From contig NC_133526.1 in NCBI RefSeq assembly GCF_048544455.1, positions 4,976,001 to 5,040,000 of the forward strand: a stretch of DNA of 64,000 bases. Direction: 5' to 3'. The notes beneath the pieces are model-generated. The model did no database searches. It saw nothing but the letters and a program-made list of their open reading frames with translations, and had not been told where the DNA came from. Source of the stretch: Silene latifolia (Eukaryota; Streptophyta; Magnoliopsida; Caryophyllales; Caryophyllaceae). Both the position numbers and the translations under genes were made by a program. Below are positions 42,918 through 55,576 of the stretch, piece after piece (the stretch's first letter is position 1; every line of letters starts with the position of its first letter).

Positions 42918-43775
42918 TTGAAGGTAACAAGAGTTACAATACCAGCCTTTGCCACAATATTGTGTTGTTATAAAGACTTACTGTTGCTTTCAGATTCGGC
43001 AAACACAGAATTATTTCATGTCATGAATCCCGCGACTAAAGTAAAAATCAGTCTGCCTCCCTTGGTCGGTTTCCTCAATTTTCAAAGTATGGGTTTAGCG
43101 GTTGATTCCTCTGGTCATTATAAAGTGGTGTATGTTTCTGGTGAAATTGGATCCTCTATGCAAGTACAGATGAGGGTATTTACTATAGGCGTTGATAAAA
43201 CTTGAAGATTTATCGATTTTCAAGGTATATCTGATAAGTCAGCTCCGAAGTATTTTAGAAGTATGTTGGACTGTCAACACTGTTGTGGAGGATTTATATA
43301 TTGGCTCACTAATCACAACTTGATGAGTTACCTTGGTTTAGCCTTGGATGTTAATACGGAAACCGTTTATCAATTTTCTAAGCCAAATTTCGTATGTCAA
43401 GGATATCATCCAGGGTGTGTTATCGGTATGGGATCAGGAATAGGCATGATATATTGTAATTATAAGCAATTCAAATGGAAGTTGTGGAAATTAAGAGACG
43501 TAAAATCTAATGAGTGGACTGAACTGGCCTGTATTGACATGTGGGATTGTATACGGAATTTGAACTGCGTGTGCAGTTTAGTTATATGCTCCATCCTGGG
43601 GGCCTTTCGGAAATAGCTCCAGTTAGGTTATCAAGGAAAAAAGTTTGTTGTGGTTCGTTATAATATAGGCAACGAAAGCTTCAAGATTTTTCCGTTCAAC
43701 AAAAGACAGTTGCAAGTAATCAGACCCGTCATCTTCAAGCGAACACGTGATTTCACCCAAGAATTGCTAGCCTAA
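42918..43775 (+). pseudogene. F-box-associated-domain gene, decayed copy 1
   Basis: Reads as an F-box-associated (FBA) beta-propeller-like part: LFHVMNPATKVKISLPPL, GHYKVVYVSGEIG, MRVFTIGVDKT, then GLALDVNTETVYQFSKPN and WKLWKLRDVKSNEWTELACI. It has a nonsense codon at 43203-43205 (TGA where copy 2 has TGG in VDEAWRFID) and at least two frameshifts after about 43550, although the C-terminal segment (SFKIFPFNKRQLQVI, then TRDFTQELLA and a stop near 43775) is still readable. No F-box was found upstream. Host gene family, non-functional copy. Confidence 0.75.
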
Positions 43776-44001
43776 CCTGTTTTTATCAGAAGTGTTAATT
43801 TTACAACTGTCTTTAATTATTGGTACCTAGTATTTCGTGGTTAAAACCATTGTGAGCTAAGACGATATTTATAATCAATTTAAATAAGGTTAAAACTATC
43901 ATTATATGAAATATTTTTATCAGAAGTGTTAATTTACAACCGTCTTAAACATGATCTACTAATTCAAATTGTTTTATTGTTTTCAGTAATTCAATTCCGT
44001 A

Positions 44002-45437
44002 GGTTTGCGAACCAATACCACGGTCTTTGATTACAATGGTCCGTTACTACTTTCCCACATCCCTGCTAACGTCATACATGACGTTGTGAAATACGTGTGC
44101 AAGCAATGGTTCGAAATAGTTAGAGACCCTGATTTTGTTAAAGTGCATCGTCAAATATCTCCTCCCGGTTTCCTCCTCCAATTCCGTTAAAAATCATGAG
44201 TTTGCCTCCGTTGGTGGGATTCTGTTCGTTTCAAAGTATAGGTTTACCGTTGATTGCTCTGGTAATTATAAAGTAGTGCATATTTTCGATGAATCTATAT
44301 TTTTTGAACAAAAGTATATATGAAGGTATTTACTATAGGCGTTGATGAAGCTTGGAGGTTTATCGATCTTCAAGGTATACATATTAACTCGGCTGTGAAC
44401 AGGGCCGGTCCTAGACATTTTGAGGCCCTAGGCAAAATAGTAAAATTAGACCCTTTTAAAAAATTTAATATTGTAAATTTAATAATTGACTTAACACTTC
44501 ATAAACACAAACAATAAATCAATAATACATGCTAGAAATTGAAAAAAAAAAAAATGTAAACAAAACGATACTATAACAGCAAAATAAAAATTAAACGAAA
44601 GAAAGGAATTAGAACACCCCGAGTCCTCGATTAATGAACAGGCGAACGAAAAAGCGGATGAAGTGGCCAACGGAGGTTAACGAATAACGAGCCGTAAAGA
44701 CAAGGGTTATCTACTATTTTCGAAAATTCCAATGTTGAAGGATGAAAGTGTTGATTTTTTTAAGAACCCTAGATATTTTATAAGAGAAATTGATTTTGGG
44801 ATTGAGAAAAACTTATATTAATTGAAAATTAAATATGGAAAAAATGTTAAATTAGAAAAACTATTTAATTTGATTCCTTATTAAAAGTTGACTTTTTTTT
44901 ACCTCCCCTTTAGCCTTCCACTTCCTCGTCTTTCTTGTGTTTTTATTTTTTATTTTTTTATATTGAGCCCTTTCCAAGCTTTGGCCCTTGTCATTTAACC
45001 CGGCAAACCGGCCTCTGGGTCGGCCTGGCTGTGAAGAAATTAATGTTAGAACCTCCACATTGTTTTGGAGGGTTTATGTATTGGATCGATCGTTCGAAAT
45101 GGACGAATTACCTGGTTTAGCCTTGGATGTTGATACAGAAACTATTTATCAATTTTCTAAGCCAAATTGCTTATTTCAAGGATATCAAATGAAGTGTGTA
45201 CTCGGTATGGGAACAGAAGTAGGCTTGGTATATAATACTTATAAGAATTTAATGTGGAAGTTTTGGAAATTGACAAACGTAAAATCTGGTGAATGGACTG
45301 AACTAGCCTGTATTGACATAGAAGAACTGTATCTGCGTAGAGGATATAGTTATGTGCTCAGTTCTGGTTTATGTTTGCGAATAACTCCGGTTAATCAAAA
45401 GGAAAATATATACTCCGTAACTACTAAAACACTTTAA
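44002..45437 (+). pseudogene. F-box gene, decayed copy 2, split by an hAT-like insert
   Basis: Begins with a shortened F-box (SHIPANVIHDVVKYVCKQWF, followed by DPDFVKVH), in which the middle of the motif is missing. FBA-type parts follow in shifting frames: GNYKVVHIFDES, MKVFTIGVDEAWRFIDLQGI, then after the insert GLALDVDTETIYQFSKPN and FWKLTNVKSGEWTELACIDI. It is about 70-80% similar to copy 1 over the shared part by eye. A 628-bp transposon sits in the reading frame at 44400-45027. Confidence 0.75.
44400..45027. mobile_element. hAT-like element inside F-box copy 2
   Basis: The 8-bp direct repeat gctgtgaa flanks it (44392-44399 and 45028-45035). Ends cagggccggtcc and, inverted, caggccgaccc form short imperfect terminal repeats. 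AT-rich interior without a transposase, so non-autonomous. Confidence 0.75.
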
Positions 45438-45599
45438 AATGAAATAATTTTTTTTTTTTTGGTGCAATAAAATGAAATAATTAAAAGACGTACTAATGAT
45501 CACTAGAATACGTCTCAACTTAAGACCGTCACGACTTACGAATGAGGGTAAAATCGTGAATAGACCAAGTACAATTTCATCATCAGTTTATAATTTGTT

Positions 45600-46034
45600 A
45601 CTCAAACTTCCGTAAAATCTTTGCTCGATCTACCAAACATTCAAACCTCAGAAAAACATTACATCAGGTGTTATCTCTGTTTCAATCTTTTAATTAAACC
45701 TAATTAATTCACTTCAATTAATTCAATAATTATTATGCGATATTAATCTGCGTTTATTAATTTAATCAATTTGATTTTGTCCTTAGCTTTGCTAACTGTA
45801 TGATTGCGGTAATTTTATGCGTTTAATTGTACAATTTGATGTAGTAATTATTGTTGCTGGAAAAATGTTTTTGATCTTCTGTAGTTGTTGTTATGATTGT
45901 GAATTTCGTGATGTTGATTTATTGAGATGAAATTTGGATGATTTAGGTGATACTCAGGTGTATGAATTTGGTTGTGAATTGTGATTTTACTGATTTTGTT
46001 AGGGTAAACTCGATTAGTTTTTCGAAAAGAGGAA
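45600..46034 (+). promoter_or_regulatory. Probable SEC10 leader exon and 5' UTR intron
   Basis: A C/A-rich leader ends at 45667 with a good donor (catcag|gtgtta); an intron with T-rich tracts ends at ttgttag (46002), and 32 bases lead to the ATG. Inferred from splice signals only. Confidence 0.45.
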
Positions 46035-49000
46035 ATGCCGGAGCGAAATGCGAGTGCCGGTAATGGACCGCCGTTGATTTTCGACATAGAAGATTTCAAG
46101 GTGAGGAAGACAACTTCATTTTTTATTATTATTAGCTGATGCTTATAGAGCTGGTTGTTTATGAAGCTGTGTTTTATCTGCTCTCGATTTTGGGGTTATT
46201 ACAATACTAGGGAATGAAACATAGTTGCTCACTCAAGTGACCGTGTTCCTTTTTTTGGGGAAACAAATGTGAAGTAGCAGTTATTTGATGTAATTGTTGG
46301 CGCAATTTTCACCTTGGGTCAAAACAGCCTAGGGGGGTAAGACATCATAGGCGTTGGGGAAATGTTGTTGTCTATAGCAATGTTTATATATGAAGGGTTT
46401 CATAGTTCTGAATGGAGGAAAATACGGAATAAAGCAAAATCGATCACTGAAGTGACCACAACTGCGTTGTACCTTTTTGAAAAAAATATGTGTAGTAGTA
46501 GTAATTGATGCAATTGTCAGCTCAATTTTCATTTTGGGTCATTAGATTACCATCTTGTTAGCCTAAGGGGGTATGATATCATAGACGTTGGGTTAATGTT
46601 GTTGTTTCTATTGTAGGGGGATTTTTCGTTTGATGCATTGTTTGGCAATTTGGTGAATGAATTGCTACCATCTTACCAAGAAGATACCGGGGATGGGATT
46701 GAAGGGCATGGTGGTATTGGTGGCAATGATGTATTGTCAAACGGGAATTTGAGAAATTTCTCAGATGCAACAAAAGCGGCTCAAGGGCCTTCCATCCCTT
46801 TGTTTCCGGAAGTAGATTCATTGTTGGGGCTCTTCAAGGATTCTTGTAAGGAGTTAATTGAACTTCGCCAGCAGGTAATCGATAATGCTTTCTTGATAAG
46901 GGTCTTTTTTAACTGGATTGAGTAAAATTTTACAATGGGCACCGTGTTTTGCTTACTTGATTGTTGTGAATTATGAAGGTTGATGCAAGGCTTAGCAGTC
47001 TTAGGAAGGAGGTTTCTGGGCAGGATGCTAAACATCGGAAGACACTGGCTGAGGTTAGTTTGGAAAACGCTTTTTATTGTTTTACTTTTCCTTCATGTTT
47101 TCTTTTTTAAGTTATTAAATGTCACGTTTGTTACAACTTCAACACAAAACGTCCCAGGGTTTGACATGCTCAGGGAACTATATTTAACTGTGTCAGACAC
47201 TTTTTAAGCTGTATAATGCTCGTGATTATCATTTGTAGATATTTTATTTGACAATAGATTGTTGTTTAAATGTTACTCCCTCCGTACCATACAAATGGTA
47301 ACGTGGTAAAAAATGGGGTTTTTAAGAAAAGAGGATAAAAGAAGGGGCAAAGAGGGAAGAAAATAGGCGGGGTATGTAATTGTGGGTTTAATTGTGAGTT
47401 GGTAGGTGGGGTATGTAGTGGCATTTTATGTAAATATCAAATGGGTATAAGGATAATTTGGTAATGTTGTGGGCCAAATAAGGAATGTTACCATTGGTGT
47501 GGTACGGCCGTATTAGGTAAGTGTTACCATTGGTCTGGTACAGAGGGAGTATGTTTTAGCTTTACTTATAATTGAGTTATCTTCAAATAAACATATGATG
47601 AGATGGTTCATTGAATGCAAGACTGTGCTCATATTTCCTTTCTCTATCATTTCTCAGCTAGAACATGGTGTAGATGGGTTATTTGATAGCTTTGCAAGGT
47701 TGGATTCCCGTATCTCAAGTGTTGGACAAACTGCAGCTAAAATAGGAGATCATTTGCAGGTAAATGCACGCCCGTCAAATATATTTCATATCCTATTGTA
47801 TGTTACTTTTTCTGTTTACTAGGTAGCATTTTTTATTCCTTTCCCGTCTGATTTTTAATGTTTTCTTACTGTAAATTATTAATTATTGATGTATGGGCTG
47901 TAAATCTTGACAACCCCATGCACATTTCTTTCTGATTGTGTTTGGTCTACACGTCTGGTTAGTTATCTTTATTTGCTTCTGTTGCCAGAGTGCTGATGCT
48001 CAGAGAGAAACGGCTACTCAAACTATAGATCTCATAAAGGTAATATGGTTTGCTGTTATGTAAAGGCTAGCATGTCAAACTGGTCTAGTTCTTTTATTCA
48101 TGGTTGAAACAATTGCAGTATTTGATGGAGTTCAACAGCACCCCTGGTGACCTGATGGAACTTTCACCCCTGTTTTCGGATGACAGTCGTGTTGCTGAAG
48201 CAGCTTCAATTGCTCAGAAGCTACGTAAGATGTCACTTCAAACCTGACCTTCCATGTATCCCTTTTGTTTATTTTCTCATACATATTGTTATAATTTGTT
48301 ACTATTCATATATACTGTATCAGCTATTGAGTCCGTCGTTGTTTTTTTGCTAATTTATGGACATTTTCTTTTGCCCATGAGGCCGTGACTTCTGTATTCA
48401 GCTGTTAACTGTGATCTTTAAATTGGAAGGTATGCTTTTCATCATGAGAGAATGTTGATTGAACAGGGCAATTTGCCGAAGAAGATGTAGGAAGACAAGG
48501 AATAGGAGTGCAATCAAACACCGGAAACGCCACTGCCAGCAGGGGATTGGAAGTGGCTGTTGCTAATCTCCAGGAGTATTGCAATGGTAATTAGTTGCTC
48601 TGCTAAGAGCATTTTATTGTTGACACGAATGTGGATGAGAATTAGGATTTTTTTTTTTTGATAAAGTCTAGCCGTGAACAAGGGAAGAGATAATGCCTTA
48701 CTAGGTTTTATAATTTAAGGCTACAAGGATATGTTTTTTTATGTATCACTGGCTATTCCTAATCAAAGAACTCCTGTGTTACTCAGACACGCCGACACGT
48801 GTCGGTGTCCGACACGTGTCGGCGTGTCGGACACGGCTATTTGGGGTGAATTTTCCTGTTTTGTGGTCTAAATTGAAGTGTCGAAGTGTCGTGTCGTGTC
48901 GGACACCGACACGTGTCTGACACGCGACACGTGTCTGACACGCGACACGGCAATTAAGTGAAGTGTCGGAGTAACATAAAAGAACTCTACATATCCTTCT

Positions 49001-52000
49001 TTCTCAAAGATTGAAACAGAGCAATTACTATTTTGTGATATTCACGTAAAAGTTCTGGTTTCTGTTGTCAGAATTGGAGAATAGATTATTACAAAGGTTT
49101 GATTCTGCATCACAGAGAAGAGAATTGTCAACCATGGCAGAATGTGCGAAAATACTGTCCCAGGTATTTCACCTCTACTATTGCATCTCTGAAAAGCTAT
49201 CAGATGAAGGGTATGATTGTGAGTCAGACACATTTATTTCAGTAACACAAAGATGATCAACTTTGTAAAGCGAGTGCTTCTTGTTCATAGATTCATACCT
49301 GTTGGATTCTGCATATCCTTCTTTCTCAATGGAAGAGCAAATATAGAAGCTGAACTCATGATTACATAGAACACAAGTTGACGTAAAATAGTTAATTGGA
49401 CTCTACTGGACTAAACTGTTTGAGCTTAAATTAGATTATGTGGAATTTGGTTTACCAGCTTTGAATGAGTCAAATAATGGGCCCAATGAAAGAGACTCAG
49501 AGTGTGCTTGTTTCTTACATGCTTGGCAGCGGCACCAAATACTAGTACCAGATAACCACAACTATGACGTGAGCAGGACTAATTTGGAGATAGCAGTCAT
49601 GATTCTTCATTTTATTGATAGTGATTTTTGTGTTTTCTTCTTTTGGGTCATTAGGTAGAAGTTATGTTCCACTAGGTAGAGTAAGGTAGCAACTTATAAT
49701 TACTTTCATTCTGACTAATGACTATTTGTCATTGCTGACCAGTTTAACAGGGGCAGCAGTGCTATGCAACACTATGTAGCAACACGGCCTATGTTTATCG
49801 ATGTGGAGATTATGAATGCAGATAATAGGCTTGTCCTTGGTGAGGAGGGGTCACAAGCTAGTCCCACTAATGTTGCTCGTGGACTTTCTTCGTTATATAA
49901 GGAGATAGCAGGTCAGGAAATTATTCTGAATGTGCCCTTTTGATTTATGTAAAATACAAATAGAAGAGAATGCAATTCGTTAAGTTCACTCTTGTTTCTC
50001 TTAAACCAATGTAATTTTGATTCTAATTGGAAGATAATTTACAGATACTGTAAGGAAAGAATCTGCTACAATAATGGCTGTATTCCCTTCTCCAAATGAA
50101 GTGATGGCTATCCTTGTTCAGGTACATATATGGGAGTCTAGTCATCCTCTTCTCCTTCTACGATCGGTAACTATCGTAGTAACCATGTTCGTTGTAGTAG
50201 TGGAAAATACAACTGTTGAGTGTAGAGTGTTCCTGTTACTTGTTGCAGAGAGTTTTGGAACAAAGAATCACAGCCCTATTGGACAAATTACTACAGAAAC
50301 CCTCTCTTATCAATCCACCTCCAATAGAAGACGGTGGTCTCCTAGTAGTAAGTTCAAATTCCATCTATGGGGCTGCCCTCCTGAACCCTCTTTCTGTTGC
50401 ATTTGGAAGAAGTCTTGATTATTCATTGAATGCTTATGCAGTACCTCAGAATGCTGGCTGTGGCATATGAAAAGACACAGGAGCTTGCAAGGGACCTTCG
50501 AGCAGTAGGCTGTGGGGACTTAGACGTTGAGGGTAAATCTTTGTTTCATCTGCTTAAAACATTCTGCATTTGTATTTACTTTTAGGGTACATTTATGAGA
50601 AGGAATTGACCTTACTTCCTGGTTTTGTCTAAAATGAATCATGGCTTTCTGTGACGCTACCCTTTTTAGTCTTCTGCTGCTATTTGTGCAATACAGTTCC
50701 ATTTGTGCTTTATGTGACTGGGATGTATTAATATGATTTGCAACTATAAAACTGGAAAGCCTCAATTGTGAGTTGTCATGAAATTCTATTTGTGATATCA
50801 CTGGCATCATTCAATTAACCATCAAGCTTATAAGAAACTTTTTTATTGTTTGTTCCTTAATATGACATGTCTGGAGCAAGATTCTGCTACAAAATACTAG
50901 TCTTGAAATATTAATTATCTGTGTTTTTTTTTTAATCTTTTCATTTATCTATTTTGTTTGAGGGCAAAAGGGTCAGGGTCGCTGCCTTGCTGTTGGGTCT
51001 TTTAGCTTATCGGGTTGGTTTACGATTTTATTTAGGGATTTGGTTTTCTTGAGCACAGTAACTTTGAATGACACGTGGGAATTATTTCTAGTAGCGAGGT
51101 TTGGATTTAGGTAACTCTTAGTGAATTGCCCTTGGATGGGACTTGGACGCTTCTTTTTAGTATTTTAGAAGAAAGGGTCGTTCTTGTAATGAAATCAAGC
51201 ATATGGATATTGATTTTTTTTTTTTTTTTTATATTGCAACCGACAACTGACAGGCTTTTCTCTGTAGGACTAACGGAGTCATTATTTTCGGCCCACAAAG
51301 ATGAATACCCCGAACATGAACAGGCCTCTCTCAAACAATTATATCAAGCAAAGGTGGGGACCTCAAAATGCATACATTTCTTAATATCTCTCAGATATAT
51401 CAGTTTCTTATTTTTAGCTATATTCGAAATTTTGAATTTGCTCGGCTGTAAATTGTAATAAACTGGAAAGATGGGAGAACTGCGTGCTGAAAGTATGGCT
51501 GATGTCAGTGGAACTGGGTCTATAGGAAGATCCAAAGGTGCTTCTATATCTTCTTCCAGTTATCAGATCTCTGTCGCTGTGGTGACAGAGTTTGTGCGAT
51601 GGAATGAAGAGGCAATATCCAGGTGCAACTTATTTTCATCACAGGTAATGTTTCTTTCCGACTTTTACTCTTTAGTATATTGGAATTTTCAAGTTGTTGG
51701 AGTGTTTGACAAGTCATAAGACTTTTTTTAAATTTCCTTTTTTGTTTTCTATTCTAGAAGTTTGAAACTTTCAGACAATTTCAATTGTAGTTTCAGAAAT
51801 AATGTAACTTCTGAGAGTCTAGAAGAGGGCAGAGATGTTCATGAATTTTGAAATAATTTAGTTGGCGTACTTGGCGACGCTTTATGGCAAGTTGGTCTTT
51901 GCCACTTGGCATTCGAATTAGCAGAAGGGTAATTTATACGATATTTGTTTAACAATTTGTTATCTGTTGACAGCCATCTATTCTTGCATCCAACGTTAAA

Positions 52001-55000
52001 GCTATTTTCACTTGTCTCTTGGACCAAGTAAGTGGGTGGCTTTTGGTTTACTTTCTTAGCTTCACTTGGAAACTGAAATTGGATATTTGTTCTTATGTTC
52101 ACTCAGGTTAGTCAATACTTAACGGAAGGGCTTGAGAAGGCTAGGGAAGGCTTGACTGAAGCTGCAGCTTTGCGGGAAAGGTTTGTTTTGGGAACAAATC
52201 TTAGCAGAAGAGTTGCAGCAGCTGCTGCTTCTGCTGTAAGTGCTTATCACTTGACCACTGGATATATTATCTCTCACATAACTTAAGATAAAAATAGTCT
52301 TTATAATACTAACAACATTGTAGACTTGTAGTAGTTTGTAGTAATATACAATAATAGTGTGAAAACTATTGTTTTTGTTCCCAATAGAGTCAAAGACCCA
52401 TTATTCTTTGGTTTTGGATGATGATGGAATGAAGCAAATGGCTAAATAAATTGCTGTGCTTCCTTCATTATGAAGTGGCCATCATTCAATGCAGTTCAAA
52501 TGAAATTCTCATTGTGGTTTGCTCAAAAATGTCTATGTGAGTTGTCAGCATAAGGGTTAGTACATCCTACCTCCTTACCCCTGCCATAGGTGGGAGCCTT
52601 TGGGTCACCGTGTAATGTTGTGGTGGTGTGAAAACTACTGTAAAAAATTGAAAGTAATGTATTATGTGTAGCTTGATAGCTTTTGCATATCGCAATATGT
52701 GGGAGTTATTCTGGAGAAACCCATTGCTTGACACAACGTATGTTTATTGATCATATGCAGGCGGAGGCAGCAGCAGCTGCTGGTGAAAGCAGTTTTAGGT
52801 CTTTCATGGTTGCGGTACAACGCTGTGCCAGCAGTGTTGCTTTAGTGCAGCAAGTATGTGAATGGCTCTTATATCAGTACTTCTGTTTTCTTTATCATTT
52901 GTGTGAGCATGACTTTAGCCAACCTTTTCATTGCAGTATTTTGCCAATTCCATCTCTAGGCTTTTGTTGCCTGTTGATGGAGCACATGCTGCATCATGTG
53001 AAGAAATGGCCACTGCAATGGCAAAAGCAGAATCTGCTGCTTATAAAGGACTTCAGCAATGCATCGACACTGTGATGGCTGAGGTTTGTCATGAATAAAC
53101 GTTAAACAAAGAATCAGATTAAGTATTTCTTAATGTACTTATGTGGCTTCCATATACATTAAAGGGTATATCTTATACTCCGTAGTTGTCATAAATTGAT
53201 TCAAATCCTTGGAGTTTATCTATATTTCTGCTCTATTTGCAGGTCGAAAGATTGTTGTCAGCTGAGCAAAAGGCAACTGATTTCCGCTCTCCTGAAGATG
53301 GGATGATTCCTGATCACAGACCCACAAGTGCATGCACTAGGTACTGCTTGTTCCTTCTTTACAGTTGCCTCATTGACTTTCAGCCAGGTGAATACACGTA
53401 TACAAAACCATTTAAGGCAATGTTATCAGTGTGATTCTTGAGAGGCTAAATTGATACCTGAATATAATTTGCTATCCTTGATTCCAAAAGAAGTTGTGCA
53501 TATTTTAACTTGTTATCATCTATTTTCGTGATCTCTTCTACTTTAGATACAATATGTTTTTATTTTAAGCTACTAACCTCCATTTCGCTGTTTTCTTTAC
53601 AAATTCAAAATATGAGAGGGGGATTTTTAAAGTTGGAAATAACTAATAGGTGAAATGGAGAGAGTAACCGAGCAATACATTTTTGAGATCCCTTATTTCA
53701 TGATTTTACCTGCAGAGCTGTTACTTACCTATCACGTGTTCTGGAATCTGCTTTCACAGCTCTAGAGGGCCTCAATAAACAGGCATTTCTTACGGAACTG
53801 GTATGGCTGTATGTGACTTTTTCATTGATATTTCAAAGAATGTTATTTATATCATTGTAGAATTAGCAAAAAGCTAAAGAATAGGTAATGGGAATTTTTT
53901 ATCCACATGTTTAAGGTAGGCTTACCGGGTTCGCTCGGAAATCCTACGAATAGTGAATCATTGAGCGAATTCTATCTTGTTCTTACTGAAAAAACATATA
54001 AAACGCATTCTATAAAAGCGAATCGCGAATCAGTATGGGCGTATTTGTAGCAAACCCCGAAAGTCCGAAACCATGGTTGAAGGTTTAGAGGCGGTGTTTA
54101 TTTAGGTCAACTGTGACAAGATTAGTTTGGGTCTCCTTCTCGCACCCCAGGCACATAGCAAGAAATTTTTTAATCTTCAAACATGAAGACCTATAAACAT
54201 GTACATAAGTAGTTTCTGAAAAATCCCTGAACAATTTTTTTGATGAACCATGCATAAACATGACTTATGTATCAGGTCACAACTCTCTCGAGTCTGGAGA
54301 CGATCCTTGTTTAAGTCTTCCGTTTCTGTAAATGTAGATTGGACTTGGAGTCAATTGGACCTATTTTTGTTACTGAGTTGTTTAAAATGTTAAGACTTAA
54401 CATGGTTTTTTTTTTCAGGGAACCCGTTTGCACAAGTTGCTTCTCAATCATTGGCAGAAGTTCACTTTTAATCCCAGGTAGCATTCATTTCCGTTACCTC
54501 CCTTTCTATTGAAACTGGAACTATCAGCCTTTCTATGCGGCAGTCTCTCTGTAAATGAATTTTCTTTTATTCAGTTGATATGTGTTTTCATCTCTTATGT
54601 GTTTGTTCTTTTCCAGTGGGGGCCTAAGGCTGAAGCGTGACATAACTGAGTATGGGGAATTTGTACGAAGCTTCAATGCCCCTTCAGTTGATGAGAAATT
54701 TGAAGTCTTAGGAATGTAAGTCTACCTTCAGTTGAGTTGAAATTTGACGATTAATTTCTCTAAATATATGTGAAGATACAAACGTACAATAGTGACATTT
54801 GATTTATCAAAATTCAAAACTATATTCGTATGATCATTTAAACAAGGTTGTAGTTATTGAATACTGTGAGAAAATATTGGTAAAAGTTGGCGTCGGGTGA
54901 CTACTAAAAATGGGAACAATGTAAATGGAATGGGGGTATATATTATTTACTAGAATAAAAGTACTTTGGACAGCATTTACTACAACTAACAAAAACTTGT

Positions 55001-55576
55001 TTCCAGCTTGGCCAATGTTTTCATTGTGGCTCCTGAAAGTCTTTCCACACTGTTTGAAGGATCCCCAAGTATCCGCAAAGACGCGCAAAGGTATGGTTGA
55101 TACTACTGATACTCCACTTTTCTGACTCTACGTTTCTCTAGTTTTGCCCTATTGGAAAATAGGAAGAGCAGTTTATAGTGAATTCCAAACAAATCCCTAC
55201 TCGTTTTAATATAAAATCAGATTGCAAAACAACTTGCATTGGCTAAAACATCACCAAAACTGGAGTGTCGTTTGTGTACTGCTGTTATATTTCTAAATTG
55301 TGTCCCACCCTCAACTCCATTAGTCCCCGTATCTGTAAATAAGTTGTATACTATTGCATTGCAAGCCTAGCATTATAGCTTACTCAACGGATAATAAAGT
55401 CCCTGATGCTTTTTTTTGTGCTCCTAAATAAATAACTATTCCTTGACTCACTTTCATTTCCGTGCTTTGTAAAACCTATCTGTTGGTTTTATGTCAGATT
55501 TATTCAGCTCCGGGAGGATTACAAGTCTGCCAAACTTGCAGCGAAACTCAGCTCATTGTGGCCGAGTCTAACTTAA
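46035..55576 (+). CDS. SEC10: Exocyst complex component SEC10
   Basis: Twenty-four coding exons in phase: 46035-46100, 46617-46874, 46979-47053, 47658-47759, 47989-48039, 48119-48224, 48467-48586, 49072-49163, 49743-49911, 50045-50121, 50249-50347, 50442-50532, 51268-51353, 51471-51644, 51974-52027, 52107-52235, 52761-52853, 52937-53083, 53243-53340, 53716-53800, 54419-54477, 54617-54715, 55007-55090, 55498-55576. Product 830 aa, as in Arabidopsis SEC10 (about 829). Recognised from IFDIEDFKGDFSFDALFGNL, LKRDITEYGEFVRSF and the C-terminal LANVFIVAPESLSTLFEGSP. SEC10 is a rod-like subunit of the exocyst, which tethers secretory vesicles to the plasma membrane. Several introns hold MITEs and SINEs, and no exon is disturbed. 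Confidence 0.95.
46240..46615 (+). repeat. Two decayed Au-like SINE copies in SEC10 intron 1
   Basis: Around 46260-46375 and 46440-46612 the words gcaattttcaccttgggtca / caattttcattttgggtcat, then 'gggggta', 'atcata.gcgttgggg' and 'aatgttgttgt', recur in the same order. They match the body and TTG tail of the SINE at 39301. Confidence 0.55.
47274..47551. mobile_element. Stowaway-like MITE in SEC10 intron 3
   Basis: TA-bounded inverted ends tactccctccgtaccata and, at the right, tggtctggtacagagggagta-type sequence; both arms continue with the shared word aatggtaac. Confidence 0.85.
48774..48978. mobile_element. MITE with four CACGTG boxes in SEC10 intron 7
   Basis: The 9-bp direct repeat aaagaactc flanks it (48765-48773 and 48979-48987). 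Inverted ends tgttactcagacac and tgttactccgacac. The interior holds four copies of cgacacgtgtc, each with a CACGTG G-box inside a palindrome (ccgacacgtgtcgg is perfect). Nine-base duplication suggests a Mutator-like mover. Confidence 0.8.
52372..52625 (+). mobile_element. Au-like SINE in SEC10 intron 16
   Basis: Direct repeats gtgtgaaaactattg (52357-52371) and gtgtgaaaactactg (52626-52640) differ at one base. Body words (agtcaaagacccattattc, ctttggttttgga) match 39301-39579, and the 3' end has ccttacccctgccataggtg. Confidence 0.8.
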
